Positions 28,112 to 36,693 of a stretch of DNA of 64,000 nucleotides are shown in pieces. Source of the DNA: an uncultured Pelagibacteraceae bacterium (lineage in GTDB: Bacteria > Pseudomonadota > Alphaproteobacteria > Pelagibacterales > Pelagibacteraceae); NCBI GenBank assembly GCA_902594705.1, contig CACJNI010000004.1, positions 62,001 through 126,000 of the forward strand. Reading direction: 5' to 3'. Position numbers and translations under genes: made by a program. The first letter of the stretch is position 1. Every line of letters begins with the position of its first letter. A model generated the notes under the pieces. It saw only the letters and a program-made list of their open reading frames with translations. It did no database searches and was not told the origin of the DNA.

Positions 28112-28146
28112 ATTGTTATAATATAACATTGTGTAATAATATAACA
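28112..28146. promoter_or_regulatory. Two tandem Zur-type operators between znuA and znuC
   Basis: Box 1 (28114-28128) is TGTTATA-A-TATAACA, a perfect palindrome around one base. Box 2 (28132-28146) is TGTAATA-A-TATAACA, with one mismatch. The two are spaced 18 bases apart, on nearly the same face of the helix. The form matches Fur-family Zur boxes known in alphaproteobacteria. They lie 20-55 bases from both start codons, so zinc-loaded Zur (encoded at 29742) should repress both directions. Confidence 0.8.
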
Positions 28147-28166
28147 TTAATAAGTCAAGGTAATAA

Positions 28167-28913
28167 ATGACAATTGAGAACAATGTATTAGTAAAATTAA
28201 CTGAAGTTGGATTAAAACAACGGAATAAATGGCTTGTAAAAGGCGTTTCTTTAATTGTTGAAAGAGGAAAGATAGTAACATTAATTGGGCCAAATGGTTC
28301 TGGCAAAAGCACAACTGCAAAAATTGCGATAGGACTTCATAAAAATATAGAAGGCAATGTAGAAAAATTTACTGATAAAATTGGATATGTTCCTCAAAAG
28401 ATTTCAATTGACTGGACATTGCCACTTAAAGTGAGTGATTTTATGGTTTTAACAGATGAACTCGATGAAGAAAAAATAAATGAAGCTTTAAAATTAACGG
28501 GTGCAGATCATCTTAAAAACCAGAATTTAGGAAATTTATCTGGTGGAGAATTTCAAAGAGTGCTTCTTGCAAGAGCAGTTTCAAAAAAACCTGATCTTTT
28601 AGTATTGGATGAGCCGGTTCAAGGAGTTGATTTTACTGGGGAGATTGCATTGTATAAATTAATAAAAGAAATAGCAGATAAATTAAATTGTGGAATTTTA
28701 TTAATTTCTCATGATTTGCATACTGTTATGACAGCAACAGATCATGTTATTTGTTTAAATGGCCACGTGTGTTGTTCAGGAACACCAAAAGACGTTGCAA
28801 TGAATAATGAGTATAAACTGTTATTTGGCGAACAAGCTTCACAAACTCTTTCTATATATGAACATAAGCATGATCATGTTCATTCAAATGATGGAGATAT
28901 AAAAAAAAATTAA
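28167..28913 (+). CDS. znuC: Zinc ABC transporter ATP-binding protein
   Basis: 248 residues. ABC ATPase with Walker A GPNGSGKST, signature LSGGEFQR and Walker B LLVLDEP, ending in a His-rich tail (HKHDHVHSN) that could sense or bind zinc. It powers the ZnuABC importer. The stop is directly followed by the znuB ATG, and it is preceded by the double Zur box. Confidence 0.95.
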   Translation: MTIENNVLVKLTEVGLKQRNKWLVKGVSLIVERGKIVTLIGPNGSGKSTTAKIAIGLHKNIEGNVEKFTDKIGYVPQKISIDWTLPLKVSDFMVLTDELDEEKINEALKLTGADHLKNQNLGNLSGGEFQRVLLARAVSKKPDLLVLDEPVQGVDFTGEIALYKLIKEIADKLNCGILLISHDLHTVMTATDHVICLNGHVCCSGTPKDVAMNNEYKLLFGEQASQTLSIYEHKHDHVHSNDGDIKKN

Positions 28914-29717
28914 ATGTTTGATGATTTTTTTATAAGAGCTTTAATTGCTGGTATAGGTGTTGCTTTTGTAACAGGTCCTTTGGGCTGCTTTGTAGTTTGG
29001 AGAAGATTATCTTATTTCGGAGATACATTAGCACATTCAGCATTACTTGGTGTTACAATGGCATTGGCATTCGAAATTAATATAGCAATTTCGATATTTA
29101 TCATTTCATCAGTAATAGCAATCATATTAGTTAAACTTGAAAAAAATACTAATTTGCCCGGTGATGCTTTACTTGGCCTTTTAGCTCACTCAGCATTAGC
29201 AGTTGGCTTAGTAGTAATTGGTTTTCTCTCATTTATAAGATTTGATGTCATGGGACTATTATTTGGAGACATATTAGCTGTTAATGTTGATGATTTGATA
29301 ATTATATGGGGAGGAGGAGCAATAATTTTAATTGTATTAAAAATAATTTGGAAACCTTTATTTGCTTCAACAGTAAATTATGAACTTGCAGAAGCAGAAG
29401 GATTAAATCCTGATAGAGCAAAAGCAATATTTACTATTTTAATGGCAGCAATAATTGCAATTTCTATAAAAATTGTAGGACTTTTATTAATAACTGGGAT
29501 GTTAATTATACCAACGGCTATGGCTCGTAACATATCAGATACTCCCAAAAAGATGGTAATTTTTTCTATATGTGGAGGATTATTATCAGTAATCATGGGT
29601 TTATTTTCTTCATTGCAATTCAATACTCCTTCGGGTCCATCTATCATTGCTGCAGCGTTATTATTATTTGTAATATCTCTATTTAAAGTTAAACAGACGA
29701 TACAATTGAAAAACTAA
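28914..29717 (+). CDS. znuB: Zinc ABC transporter permease
   Basis: 267 residues with about eight to nine membrane helices. ABC-3 permease family: CFVVWRRLSYFGDTLAHSALLGV near the N-terminus and LLLITGMLIIPTAMARNIS near the C-terminus. Second gene of znuC-znuB-zur, with no gap after znuC. Confidence 0.95.
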   Translation: MFDDFFIRALIAGIGVAFVTGPLGCFVVWRRLSYFGDTLAHSALLGVTMALAFEINIAISIFIISSVIAIILVKLEKNTNLPGDALLGLLAHSALAVGLVVIGFLSFIRFDVMGLLFGDILAVNVDDLIIIWGGGAIILIVLKIIWKPLFASTVNYELAEAEGLNPDRAKAIFTILMAAIIAISIKIVGLLLITGMLIIPTAMARNISDTPKKMVIFSICGGLLSVIMGLFSSLQFNTPSGPSIIAAALLLFVISLFKVKQTIQLKN

Positions 29718-29741
29718 TGGGAAATTGATAAAAGAAAAACT

Positions 29742-30140
29742 ATGCTTAAACAGGAAACACTATCAAAAAATCAACAAATAGTTCTTGATTACATTGAAAA
29801 AGTAAATGAGCCCATAAAAGCTTATTCAATTTTACATAATTTACAAAAAAAAGGTATTAAAGCCCCTCTTCAAGTTTATAGAGCGCTTGATAAATTGGTT
29901 GAAATTGGAAAAATTCACAAAATTGAAAGTAGAAATGCTTTCGTTGCATGCAAAAATTCAAATTGTCAGATTTCTAAGGCAACAGCATTTTCAATATGTG
30001 AAAGCTGTGAAGAAGTAAGTGAAATTAGTGACAGCAAACTTTCAAAATATTTAAAAAATTTTCAAGACAAAGCGGGTATGAAATTCAATAAATATAATCT
30101 TGAATTCTTTGGGCTTTGCAAAAAATGTTCTGTTAAATAA
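29742..30140 (+). CDS. zur: Zinc uptake regulator, Fur family
   Basis: 132 residues. N-terminal winged helix (SKNQQIVLDYIEK, then PLQVYRALDKLVEIG) and a dimerisation part with metal-binding cysteine pairs: CKNSNC, CESC and CKKC. The location in the znuCB operon behind Zur-type operators makes zinc the likely co-repressor and implies autoregulation. I infer Zur instead of Fur from this context. Confidence 0.9.
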   Translation: MLKQETLSKNQQIVLDYIEKVNEPIKAYSILHNLQKKGIKAPLQVYRALDKLVEIGKIHKIESRNAFVACKNSNCQISKATAFSICESCEEVSEISDSKLSKYLKNFQDKAGMKFNKYNLEFFGLCKKCSVK

Positions 30141-30169
30141 TTTGTATATAGCTATAAATATTTACGACA

Positions 30170-30508
30170 ATGTTATTCTTTCTTTTTAAAATTATTGCTG
30201 GGGGTTTAATTATCGCATTTTCTAGTTGGTTGGCTGGTCAAAATCCTAAGCTCGCTGGATTTATTATTGCATTACCCTTGGTATCACTAATAGCGATACT
30301 TTTTTCGTATTATGAGCATAATGATACAGAAAAAACAGTAATGTTTACAAAAAGTATATTTATTGCAGTACCAGCAAGTTATTTATTCTTTATACCCTTC
30401 TTTTTTGCAAAATCTTTTAATATGAATTTTTTCATAATTTATATTACAGGTTTAATATTGCTAATCGGAGGATATTTTATCCATAGATACATAATCAATT
30501 TAATATAA
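30170..30508 (+). CDS. Small membrane protein, DUF3147-like
   Basis: 112 residues with four hydrophobic helices. The stretch SWLAGQNPKLAGFIIALPLVS resembles DUF3147 proteins, which have no assigned role. It follows zur by 29 bases and could be read through from the znu operon, or could begin a separate unit with the genes after it. Confidence 0.6.
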   Translation: MLFFLFKIIAGGLIIAFSSWLAGQNPKLAGFIIALPLVSLIAILFSYYEHNDTEKTVMFTKSIFIAVPASYLFFIPFFFAKSFNMNFFIIYITGLILLIGGYFIHRYIINLI

Positions 30509-30527
30509 AATAATAATTTTAATAAAT

Positions 30528-30545
30528 CTTTAACATAACTGTCAT
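30528..30545 (+). promoter_or_regulatory. Pho-box-like direct repeat upstream of the arsenic module
   Basis: CTTTAAC-ATAA-CTGTCAT: two 7-base units 11 bases apart, the second identical to the E. coli Pho-box half CTGTCAT. The spacing matches the pstS box at 42666-42683. It ends 21 bases before the 30567 start. No -10 element at the ideal distance is visible (TATAGA at 30549 is too close), which weakens the call. Confidence 0.4.
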
Positions 30546-30566
30546 AAGTATAGAGAAAGGAGTTTT

Positions 30567-30788
30567 ATGTTTTTAAAAAAATATCTCAAATGGATAAGCA
30601 CGTTTTTAGTCTTAACAGGAATATTGCTTACAAATTTAAATATATATCCAATTAATATATATTTTCATGGTCTTGGTGTAGTTGGATGGACAATATCGGG
30701 TTTTTTATTAAAAGATAAGGCCATATTAACTAATTTTGGATTACAAATTCCTTTGTTTGTAATTGGTATTTATAAAATTATTTTTTAA
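30567..30788 (+). CDS. Small membrane protein upstream of arsC
   Basis: 73 residues, two to three hydrophobic helices (YLKWISTFLVLTGILL; then YFHGLGVVGWTISGFLL and LQIPLFVIGIYKIIF). A good ribosome binding site (AAAGGAG) precedes the ATG by six bases. Similar very small proteins occur in alphaproteobacteria under a DUF name (perhaps DUF6552), without known function. Its TAA overlaps the arsC ATG, so it belongs to the same operon and may assist the aquaporin or simply share its regulation. Confidence 0.65.
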   Translation: MFLKKYLKWISTFLVLTGILLTNLNIYPINIYFHGLGVVGWTISGFLLKDKAILTNFGLQIPLFVIGIYKIIF

Positions 30789-31219
30789 TGAAAAATATTT
30801 TATTTGTATGCACAGGAAATTCAGCGAGAAGCATTATCGCTGAGAGTATTATTAATAACGAATACTCAAATAAATTTAATGCTTTTAGTGCTGGTAGTAA
30901 TCCATCTGGAAAAATCAATGAAGATGTTAAAAGTTTTTTAGAAAAAAATAAAAGTTATGATCTAACTAATTACAGTTCTAAAAACTTTGAAGAATTTATC
31001 AATAAAGAATTAAAAATGGATCATGTAATAACAGTATGCAACAACGCAAATAATGAGGTATGTCCTATTTGGCCTGATAAAAATCAAATTATACATTGGG
31101 ATATAGAAGATCCGGTAGCTAAACTTCAAAATGCAAATGACGAAGAAAAGCAAATAATCATTAGAAAAACTTTCAATATTATAAGTAATAAAATTAAAGA
31201 TTGGATAGATGAAAAATAA
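30788..31219 (+). CDS. arsC: Arsenate reductase, thioredoxin-linked LMW-phosphatase type
   Basis: 143 residues. The phosphatase-type loop CTGNSARS (Cys8 to Arg14) is followed by two further cysteines in CNNANNEVCPIWP (Cys84, Cys92), the redox relay of thioredoxin-coupled ArsC enzymes; plain tyrosine phosphatases lack this pair. The enzyme reduces arsenate to arsenite. It overlaps the downstream aquaporin gene by 11 bases. No arsR or arsB lies next to it. Confidence 0.85.
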   Translation: MKNILFVCTGNSARSIIAESIINNEYSNKFNAFSAGSNPSGKINEDVKSFLEKNKSYDLTNYSSKNFEEFINKELKMDHVITVCNNANNEVCPIWPDKNQIIHWDIEDPVAKLQNANDEEKQIIIRKTFNIISNKIKDWIDEK

Positions 31220-31868
31220 AAATAGATATTTTCTTTCAGAGTTCATTGGAAGTTGCTTTCTGGTCATGATCATAGTTGGATCAGGTTTAATGGCAGAAAA
31301 TCTAACTAATGATATAGCAGTAATGCTAATAGCAAACACATTGGCAACCGGAGCTGGATTGTTTGTACTAATAACAGTATTTGCTGATGTATCTGGGGCT
31401 CATTTCAATCCATTTGTAAGTATTGCTATGACAATTACAGGAAAGTTAAAAAAAAACCTTCTACCCTTTTATATTTCTGCTCAGATACTTGGATGTTTGC
31501 TAGGTGTAGCATTAGCTAATTTCTTTTTTGAACATCAGGTTTTTGAATTATCAACAAAGTCAAGGAGTGGGATTTATATTTTTACTTCTGAAATAGTTGC
31601 TACGTTGGGTCTTATTTTAATTATTTTTGGTTCAATGAAATCAGGTAAAATAGCTGTTGCTGGATCAGTGGGTTTATATATCACTGCTGGTTATTGGTTT
31701 ACCTCGTCAACTTCTTTTGCAAATCCTGCTGTAACAATAGCAAGAACATTCACAGAGTCGTTTACTGGTATAAGTTATTTAAACACTCCTTTTTATATAA
31801 TTGCAGAATTAATTGGTATGTTAATTGCTGTTTATATCGCAAAAAAATTATTCTTAGAAAAAGATTGA
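31209..31868 (+). CDS. aqpS: Aquaporin-family channel, AqpS-like, probable arsenite exit
   Basis: 219 residues, six membrane helices. The two pore loops read HFNPFVS (Asn67-Pro68-Phe69) and FANPAVT (Asn172-Pro173-Ala174). Most aquaporins have the selectivity-filter arginine directly after the second NPA; here it is Val175. I recall the same replacement in the AqpS channel of Sinorhizobium meliloti, which sits in an ars operon and lets arsenite leave the cell. Fusion of reading frames with arsC supports that role. Substrate is inferred, not shown. Confidence 0.78.
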   Translation: MKNKNRYFLSEFIGSCFLVMIIVGSGLMAENLTNDIAVMLIANTLATGAGLFVLITVFADVSGAHFNPFVSIAMTITGKLKKNLLPFYISAQILGCLLGVALANFFFEHQVFELSTKSRSGIYIFTSEIVATLGLILIIFGSMKSGKIAVAGSVGLYITAGYWFTSSTSFANPAVTIARTFTESFTGISYLNTPFYIIAELIGMLIAVYIAKKLFLEKD

Positions 31869-32353
31869 AAAATTTAAAACTAACAAACAATATTAAATTA
31901 ATTAATAAAAAATTTAAAAAAAAAGAATTTTATCATTTTTTAAAAACCTCAAACCTTTCAATAGTAATACCCAAAATTAAGAACAAGTATATTTTGGTTT
32001 CACAAAAAAGAATTCCTATAAATCAAATTAATTTTGAGTTTCCATCTGGTATAATTGAAAAACATGAAACAGCTTTAATATCTGCTAAAAAAGAATTAAT
32101 TGAAGAAACAGGATATAAATCAAGAAATAAATTAAGAAAAATTACTTCATTTTATTCTGAACCAGGTCGACTCACCACTAAAATTACTGGTTTTTTTTGT
32201 AATAATCTTATTAAAATTTCAAAGCCTGAAAAAGGAATTAAAATCCACATAGTTTCAGATCATCAAATAATTAAATTAATTGAGAATGGTAAATTTAACA
32301 ATGCATCCCATATAGGAATGTATTTGTTTTATAAAAAGAAATACGCTCAATAA
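31865..32353 (+). CDS. NUDIX hydrolase
   Basis: 162 residues starting at TTG 31865, which overlaps the aquaporin stop (TTGA). The frame is open further back to 31694, but that part is an out-of-frame reading of the aquaporin gene. The Nudix box is seen as G-x5-E-x7-KE-L-x-EE-x-G (starting GIIEKHETALI and ending IEETGY), with Lys where Arg is usual. ADP-ribose or other NDP-X pyrophosphatase activity is possible. Its stop codon lies inside a strong hairpin. Confidence 0.8.
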   Translation: MKNLKLTNNIKLINKKFKKKEFYHFLKTSNLSIVIPKIKNKYILVSQKRIPINQINFEFPSGIIEKHETALISAKKELIEETGYKSRNKLRKITSFYSEPGRLTTKITGFFCNNLIKISKPEKGIKIHIVSDHQIIKLIENGKFNNASHIGMYLFYKKKYAQ

Positions 32354-32370
32354 TAATACCGAGCGTATTT
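32339..32370. terminator. Bidirectional terminator between nudix gene and ppx
   Basis: Perfect 10-base inverted repeat AAATACGCTC / GAGCGTATTT with a 12-base loop. On the minus strand it is followed by TTTCTTTTT, a fair T-run, so it would end the ppk-ppx transcript and possibly the plus-strand operon as well. It overlaps the last codons of the nudix gene. Confidence 0.7.
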
Positions 32371-32503
32371 CAGGGGTTCAATGTATACAATTTAATCACA
32401 AAAGAATATTACATTTGGATTAAAGATATGTTTCAATAAAATTAAAAATATATTAAAGAAGAAAAATCACTAACCTGTAAGTTGTAATAAATTAAATTAT
32501 ATA

Positions 32504-34015
32504 TTAATTATTTGAATAAATTACTCTTGGTTCTAAAAATAATTCTCTCGCCAGAGCTTTAAATCTTTTTGTAACTTGTTTAGAAATTATTTCTTGGTGT
32601 TGTGCTGGAATTTTTAAAAATACAGAGTTACCTCTTTTATACAATTTAAATTCCTCTAAGAAGATAGTTGAAATAGATGTAAGTGAATGTGCAAATCTTA
32701 AGGCTGCACCAACTTGTTTACTAGAAAAAATTTCATTATTATTTAAAAAAGTTAAATATTCTATTTTAGGGTTGTATTTAATGCTGCAGTACCTCCAATA
32801 ACATGAAAGAGCTATTTGAATTCTTTCTTTATGTGAAAGTCTCAATAATGGAGTATTTAATGTTTCTTGAAAAACTAATTCTGCTTTTTGAAAAGCACCA
32901 AGTCCCCAATCCATATGACTTAAAACACAAGCTAAATTAAGCAATTTTTCATCAAAATATTCATTACCATCAAATACAGGTTTGATAAATTCATAATACT
33001 TTTTGTAGGTTAATCCCAAATCACCTCTCTTCTTAGAAATATATTCTAATGATTTTTCAAAAACTTGAGAGTTATCAATATTTTTAAAGTAATCTTTCGT
33101 CAAAGATCCCTCCCTAATACCGCTTATGGAACATATTATGTTTTTTGGATTTGTTACTCTCATGATCTCATCTAAAATTATAGAGCTATATGGTAGATAA
33201 GGTGTTCTAGATTTAGATATATATTCAACTGTTTTTAGTTTTGCTTTATTGAACGATGCTATTTTTTCTATAAATGTTGATAAAGTTTCATAATTTACTG
33301 AATACTGATGGATTATGTGGACAGGGTGTTTATTTTGAAAAAGATGAAGTTTAAATAAAGCTCTCCATGTTCCGCCAACTAAATAAAGATTTTCAAATTT
33401 TTTTTTAGATAACCATTTTTCATCTCTCAAAAGTTTTTTTATATATTTAGAAAGGTTTCTCTTTTTTACAATTGGATTATTAATTAATCTTAAAACACCT
33501 AAGGGTAAAGATGTTTTATTAGTGATCAAACCATTTTCAACTCGAGCTAATTCTAAACTACCTCCACCAAGATCAGCAACTAACCCATCTACATTATCAA
33601 ATCCAATTTTAACACCTTCAGCTGAACAAATTGCTTCTTCCTCTCCACTTAAGATTTCTATTTTTTTCTTAAAAAGATTTTCTACGTATTCAACAAATGG
33701 TTTTGCATCAGTTGCTTCTCTTAAAACTGCAGTTGCTATTATTTTTAAATTTGAAATTTTAGAAACATTTAAAATCTCTGAAAATCTCTTCAATACTTTT
33801 TGAGCATAATCAACACCAGACTTATGAAGTTTTCTTGATTTATCTAAATTTTTACCAAGTTCACAAACAGCTTTTTCATTGAAAAAAGGCACACGAGAAG
33901 AGCTAAAATCTTCATAAATTAGCATCCTAATAGAATTAGAGCCTATATCAATAACTGCTAATTTAGCAGGTTTTAATTTTAAATTTTGTTTATTTTTAAA
34001 AACTTTAATTTCCAC
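32504..34015 (-). CDS. ppx: Exopolyphosphatase (Ppx/GppA family)
   Basis: 503 residues. ASKHA-type phosphatase with LAVIDIGSNSIRMLIYE (phosphate-1 motif) and DLGGGSLELARV (phosphate-2), and a C-terminal HD-like helical domain. It degrades polyphosphate from its ends, and may also hydrolyse pppGpp. It overlaps the ppk stop by 11 bases, the common ppk-ppx pair. Confidence 0.93.
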   Translation of the reverse strand: MEIKVFKNKQNLKLKPAKLAVIDIGSNSIRMLIYEDFSSSRVPFFNEKAVCELGKNLDKSRKLHKSGVDYAQKVLKRFSEILNVSKISNLKIIATAVLREATDAKPFVEYVENLFKKKIEILSGEEEAICSAEGVKIGFDNVDGLVADLGGGSLELARVENGLITNKTSLPLGVLRLINNPIVKKRNLSKYIKKLLRDEKWLSKKKFENLYLVGGTWRALFKLHLFQNKHPVHIIHQYSVNYETLSTFIEKIASFNKAKLKTVEYISKSRTPYLPYSSIILDEIMRVTNPKNIICSISGIREGSLTKDYFKNIDNSQVFEKSLEYISKKRGDLGLTYKKYYEFIKPVFDGNEYFDEKLLNLACVLSHMDWGLGAFQKAELVFQETLNTPLLRLSHKERIQIALSCYWRYCSIKYNPKIEYLTFLNNNEIFSSKQVGAALRFAHSLTSISTIFLEEFKLYKRGNSVFLKIPAQHQEIISKQVTKRFKALARELFLEPRVIYSNN

Positions 34016-36155
34016 TTTTAATAAGTCTTAAGTTTAATTTTTTCGGTTTCATTTTTAATTTAGCTTTACCTCTTCCAGATAAACTAGGATTATTCATAAA
34101 ATAATCATGGGCTGAAAAAGAATCATTTTCACTATATTTAATTTTTTTATAATTTCCACTAGCATCAAGTTCCCAACTTTGTTTTTTATCTAAATAATTA
34201 GCTAACATAATTTGATCAAGAACTTGTTCGTGGACTGTTTGGTTTTCAATTGGAACTAGAAGTTCTACTCTTCGATTTAAATTTCTTGGCATTAAATCTG
34301 CTGATGAAATAAAAACTTTTGCATCTCTACTAGGCATTGTTTTTCCATTTGCAAAACAATAAATTCTTGAGTGTTCCAAAAATCTTCCAATCATGCTTTT
34401 AACTATTATATTTTCAGATTTATCTTTAACTCCAGGTCTTAAACAACAAACACCTCTTACAAATAAAAATATCTTTACTCCAGCATTTGAAGCTTCGTAA
34501 AATTTATCAATTATCGCTGGATCTACCAAGGAATTCATTTTGGCCCATATTTCACCTTTTTTACCTTTTTTGACATTTGTTATTTCGTTAGCAATACATT
34601 TGTTCAAGGTTTCCCTAAGATTAATTGGTGATATAGATATTTTACTAAGATTTCGTGGTTTTGAATAACCAGTTACATAATTAAAAAATTTTTCCACATC
34701 AGTTGCTATTTTTTTATCAGAGCTAAATAAAGATAAGTCAGTATAAATTTTTGCATTAACTGGGTGATAATTACCAGTTCCCAGATGTATATAAGTTTGA
34801 ATTTTTCCCTGCTCTTTTCTTAATATTAAAGATGATTTTGCATGTGTTTTATATTTTGCAAAACCATAAACTATTTGAATTCCTGCATTTTCTAAACTTC
34901 TTGAAAGTTGAATGTTTGCTTCTTCATCAAATCTTGCTTTGATCTCTATTAAAGCAGTTACTGTCTTTCCATTTTCAGCTGCTGTTATTAAGGCTTTAAC
35001 AATTGGAGAATCTAGCGTTGTTCTGTATAGAGTTTGTTTAATTGCTATAACTTTTTTATCATATGCAGCTTGATTTAAAAACTCAACGACAGCATCAAAT
35101 GTTTCAAAAGGGTGATGAACTATTAAATCTTTTTTTTTTATAGTATCAAAAAAATTATTATTAAACTCCTTTAATCTCTCAACCTCCCTGGGATTAAAAT
35201 TTTTAAATCTTAATTTAGAATTTTTAATTTTACAAACTTGGTCTATATCTTGAATTCCAACAATGCCTTCAATTTCATAGATGTATTCAGATTTTACGTT
35301 TAACTTATTGGTTATAAACTTAATTAAGTCATTATTACTATTTTTTAAAATTTCTAAACGTACTATGTCACCTGTTCTTCTTCTTTTTAAAGCCAATTCA
35401 AAAGATCTTACTAAATCTTCGGCCTCCTCTTGAATTTCTACATCACTATCTCTTATAACTCTAAATAACATTTTTTTATCTAAATCATGATCAGGAAATA
35501 TTTCAGAGGCAAAAAAACTTATAACATCATCTATAATTAAAAATTTTTTAAAACTTTTATTTCCATCTATTTCAATAAATCTTGATAAAGCTTTTGGAAT
35601 TACTATTATTGCATTTAAAGTCCTTTTTTTATTTTTCTTATTTAATCTCATAACTAATGCTCTTCCTTGATTTGCAATAAATGGAAAGGGATGAGCTGGG
35701 TCTATTGCTGATGGGGTTAGCAGAGGGTAAATTTCTTCATTAAAAATTTTAAATAATCTTTTTTGTTCAGTTTTACTTAAATTTTCAGGTTTAACTATAC
35801 TTATATTTGCTTTTTTTAATTGAAGAATTAAATCTCTAAATATTTTATTTTGTTTATTAAGAAGATTATTTGTTTCCAAAATAACTTCACTCATTTGTTC
35901 ATCAGGAGTAAGACCATCAGAACTAAGTGAATCTACATCTTGTTTGATTTGACTATATAAACCTGCAACACGAACCATGAAAAATTCATCTAAATTTGAT
36001 CCAGCTATAGATAAAAATTTAATTCTTTCATAAAGAGGATTTTCAAAATTTTGGGCCTCAAGAAGAACTCTGTCGTTGAATTTTAGCCAAGACAGCTCTC
36101 TATTTATGTATTTAGATTTTAGTGTTTCTTTATCTTGTTTTTTTAATGCAGTCAT
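34005..36155 (-). CDS. ppk: Polyphosphate kinase 1
   Basis: 716 residues. N-terminal INRELSWLKFNDRVLLEA and SNLDEFFMVRVAG, then the catalytic core with the autophosphorylated His in KYKTHAKSSLI and the second active-site His in FLEHSRIYCF. PPK1 makes polyphosphate from ATP, reversibly. The start lies only 13 bases from the divergent SixA-like gene. It sits next to the pho genes, which suits storage of phosphate after uptake. Confidence 0.96.
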   Translation of the reverse strand: MTALKKQDKETLKSKYINRELSWLKFNDRVLLEAQNFENPLYERIKFLSIAGSNLDEFFMVRVAGLYSQIKQDVDSLSSDGLTPDEQMSEVILETNNLLNKQNKIFRDLILQLKKANISIVKPENLSKTEQKRLFKIFNEEIYPLLTPSAIDPAHPFPFIANQGRALVMRLNKKNKKRTLNAIIVIPKALSRFIEIDGNKSFKKFLIIDDVISFFASEIFPDHDLDKKMLFRVIRDSDVEIQEEAEDLVRSFELALKRRRTGDIVRLEILKNSNNDLIKFITNKLNVKSEYIYEIEGIVGIQDIDQVCKIKNSKLRFKNFNPREVERLKEFNNNFFDTIKKKDLIVHHPFETFDAVVEFLNQAAYDKKVIAIKQTLYRTTLDSPIVKALITAAENGKTVTALIEIKARFDEEANIQLSRSLENAGIQIVYGFAKYKTHAKSSLILRKEQGKIQTYIHLGTGNYHPVNAKIYTDLSLFSSDKKIATDVEKFFNYVTGYSKPRNLSKISISPINLRETLNKCIANEITNVKKGKKGEIWAKMNSLVDPAIIDKFYEASNAGVKIFLFVRGVCCLRPGVKDKSENIIVKSMIGRFLEHSRIYCFANGKTMPSRDAKVFISSADLMPRNLNRRVELLVPIENQTVHEQVLDQIMLANYLDKKQSWELDASGNYKKIKYSENDSFSAHDYFMNNPSLSGRGKAKLKMKPKKLNLRLIKSGN

Positions 36156-36168
36156 ATATTTAAAATTT

Positions 36169-36693
36169 ATGCTTAAATTATACGTTATGCGTCATGCAAA
36201 ATCTAGCTGGGACCACCCAAATCTTGATGATCATGAAAGACCATTAAGTAAGCGTGGCGAGAAAAATGCAAAAAAGATTTGTGAATTTTTTGTTAAAAAA
36301 AATTATAAGTTTGATTACATATTACTTTCATCATCAAAAAGAACAAAGAAAACCCTAAAAATTTTATTAAAAAAAATAGATAAACCAAAAAAAATTATTT
36401 CTTCAAAAAAATTATACTTATCAAGTGAAGATAAAATTATAGATATAATAAAAAAAATACCAAAAAAATATAAATCAGTGCTTTTAATTAACCATGAACC
36501 TACTGTTAGAAATCTAATAAGATCACTGACAAAAAATCACAACAACAACCATTTTAAATTATTAAACTACAAATTTCCGACATCGGCATTTGCAAAAATT
36601 TATTTTGATTTTAATGAATGGAATAAATTAGATGGAAATGGTTTAATTAAAGAATTTACTAGACCTAAAGACCTTCAAGATTCTAAAGAATAA
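36169..36693 (+). CDS. SixA-like histidine phosphatase
   Basis: 174 residues from ATG 36169; the frame extends to 36076 but that part is antisense to ppk. Phosphoglycerate-mutase-fold motif LYVMRHAKSSW (His9) and a second catalytic His in LLINHEPTVRNLI. SixA-type enzymes dephosphorylate phospho-His proteins or small phosphoesters. The 3' end overlaps phoB by 19 bases in convergent orientation. No direct link to phosphate control is known, only position. Confidence 0.85.
   Translation: MLKLYVMRHAKSSWDHPNLDDHERPLSKRGEKNAKKICEFFVKKNYKFDYILLSSSKRTKKTLKILLKKIDKPKKIISSKKLYLSSEDKIIDIIKKIPKKYKSVLLINHEPTVRNLIRSLTKNHNNNHFKLLNYKFPTSAFAKIYFDFNEWNKLDGNGLIKEFTRPKDLQDSKE

Noticed and set aside
31694..31864. 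N-terminal extension of the NUDIX protein
   Set aside because: This stretch is the aquaporin gene read in another frame (Cys/Asn/Tyr-rich); the TTG at 31865 overlaps the aquaporin stop and fits the operon style.
36076..36168. N-terminal extension of the SixA-like protein
   Set aside because: Antisense to the ppk start; family start is at ATG 36169.
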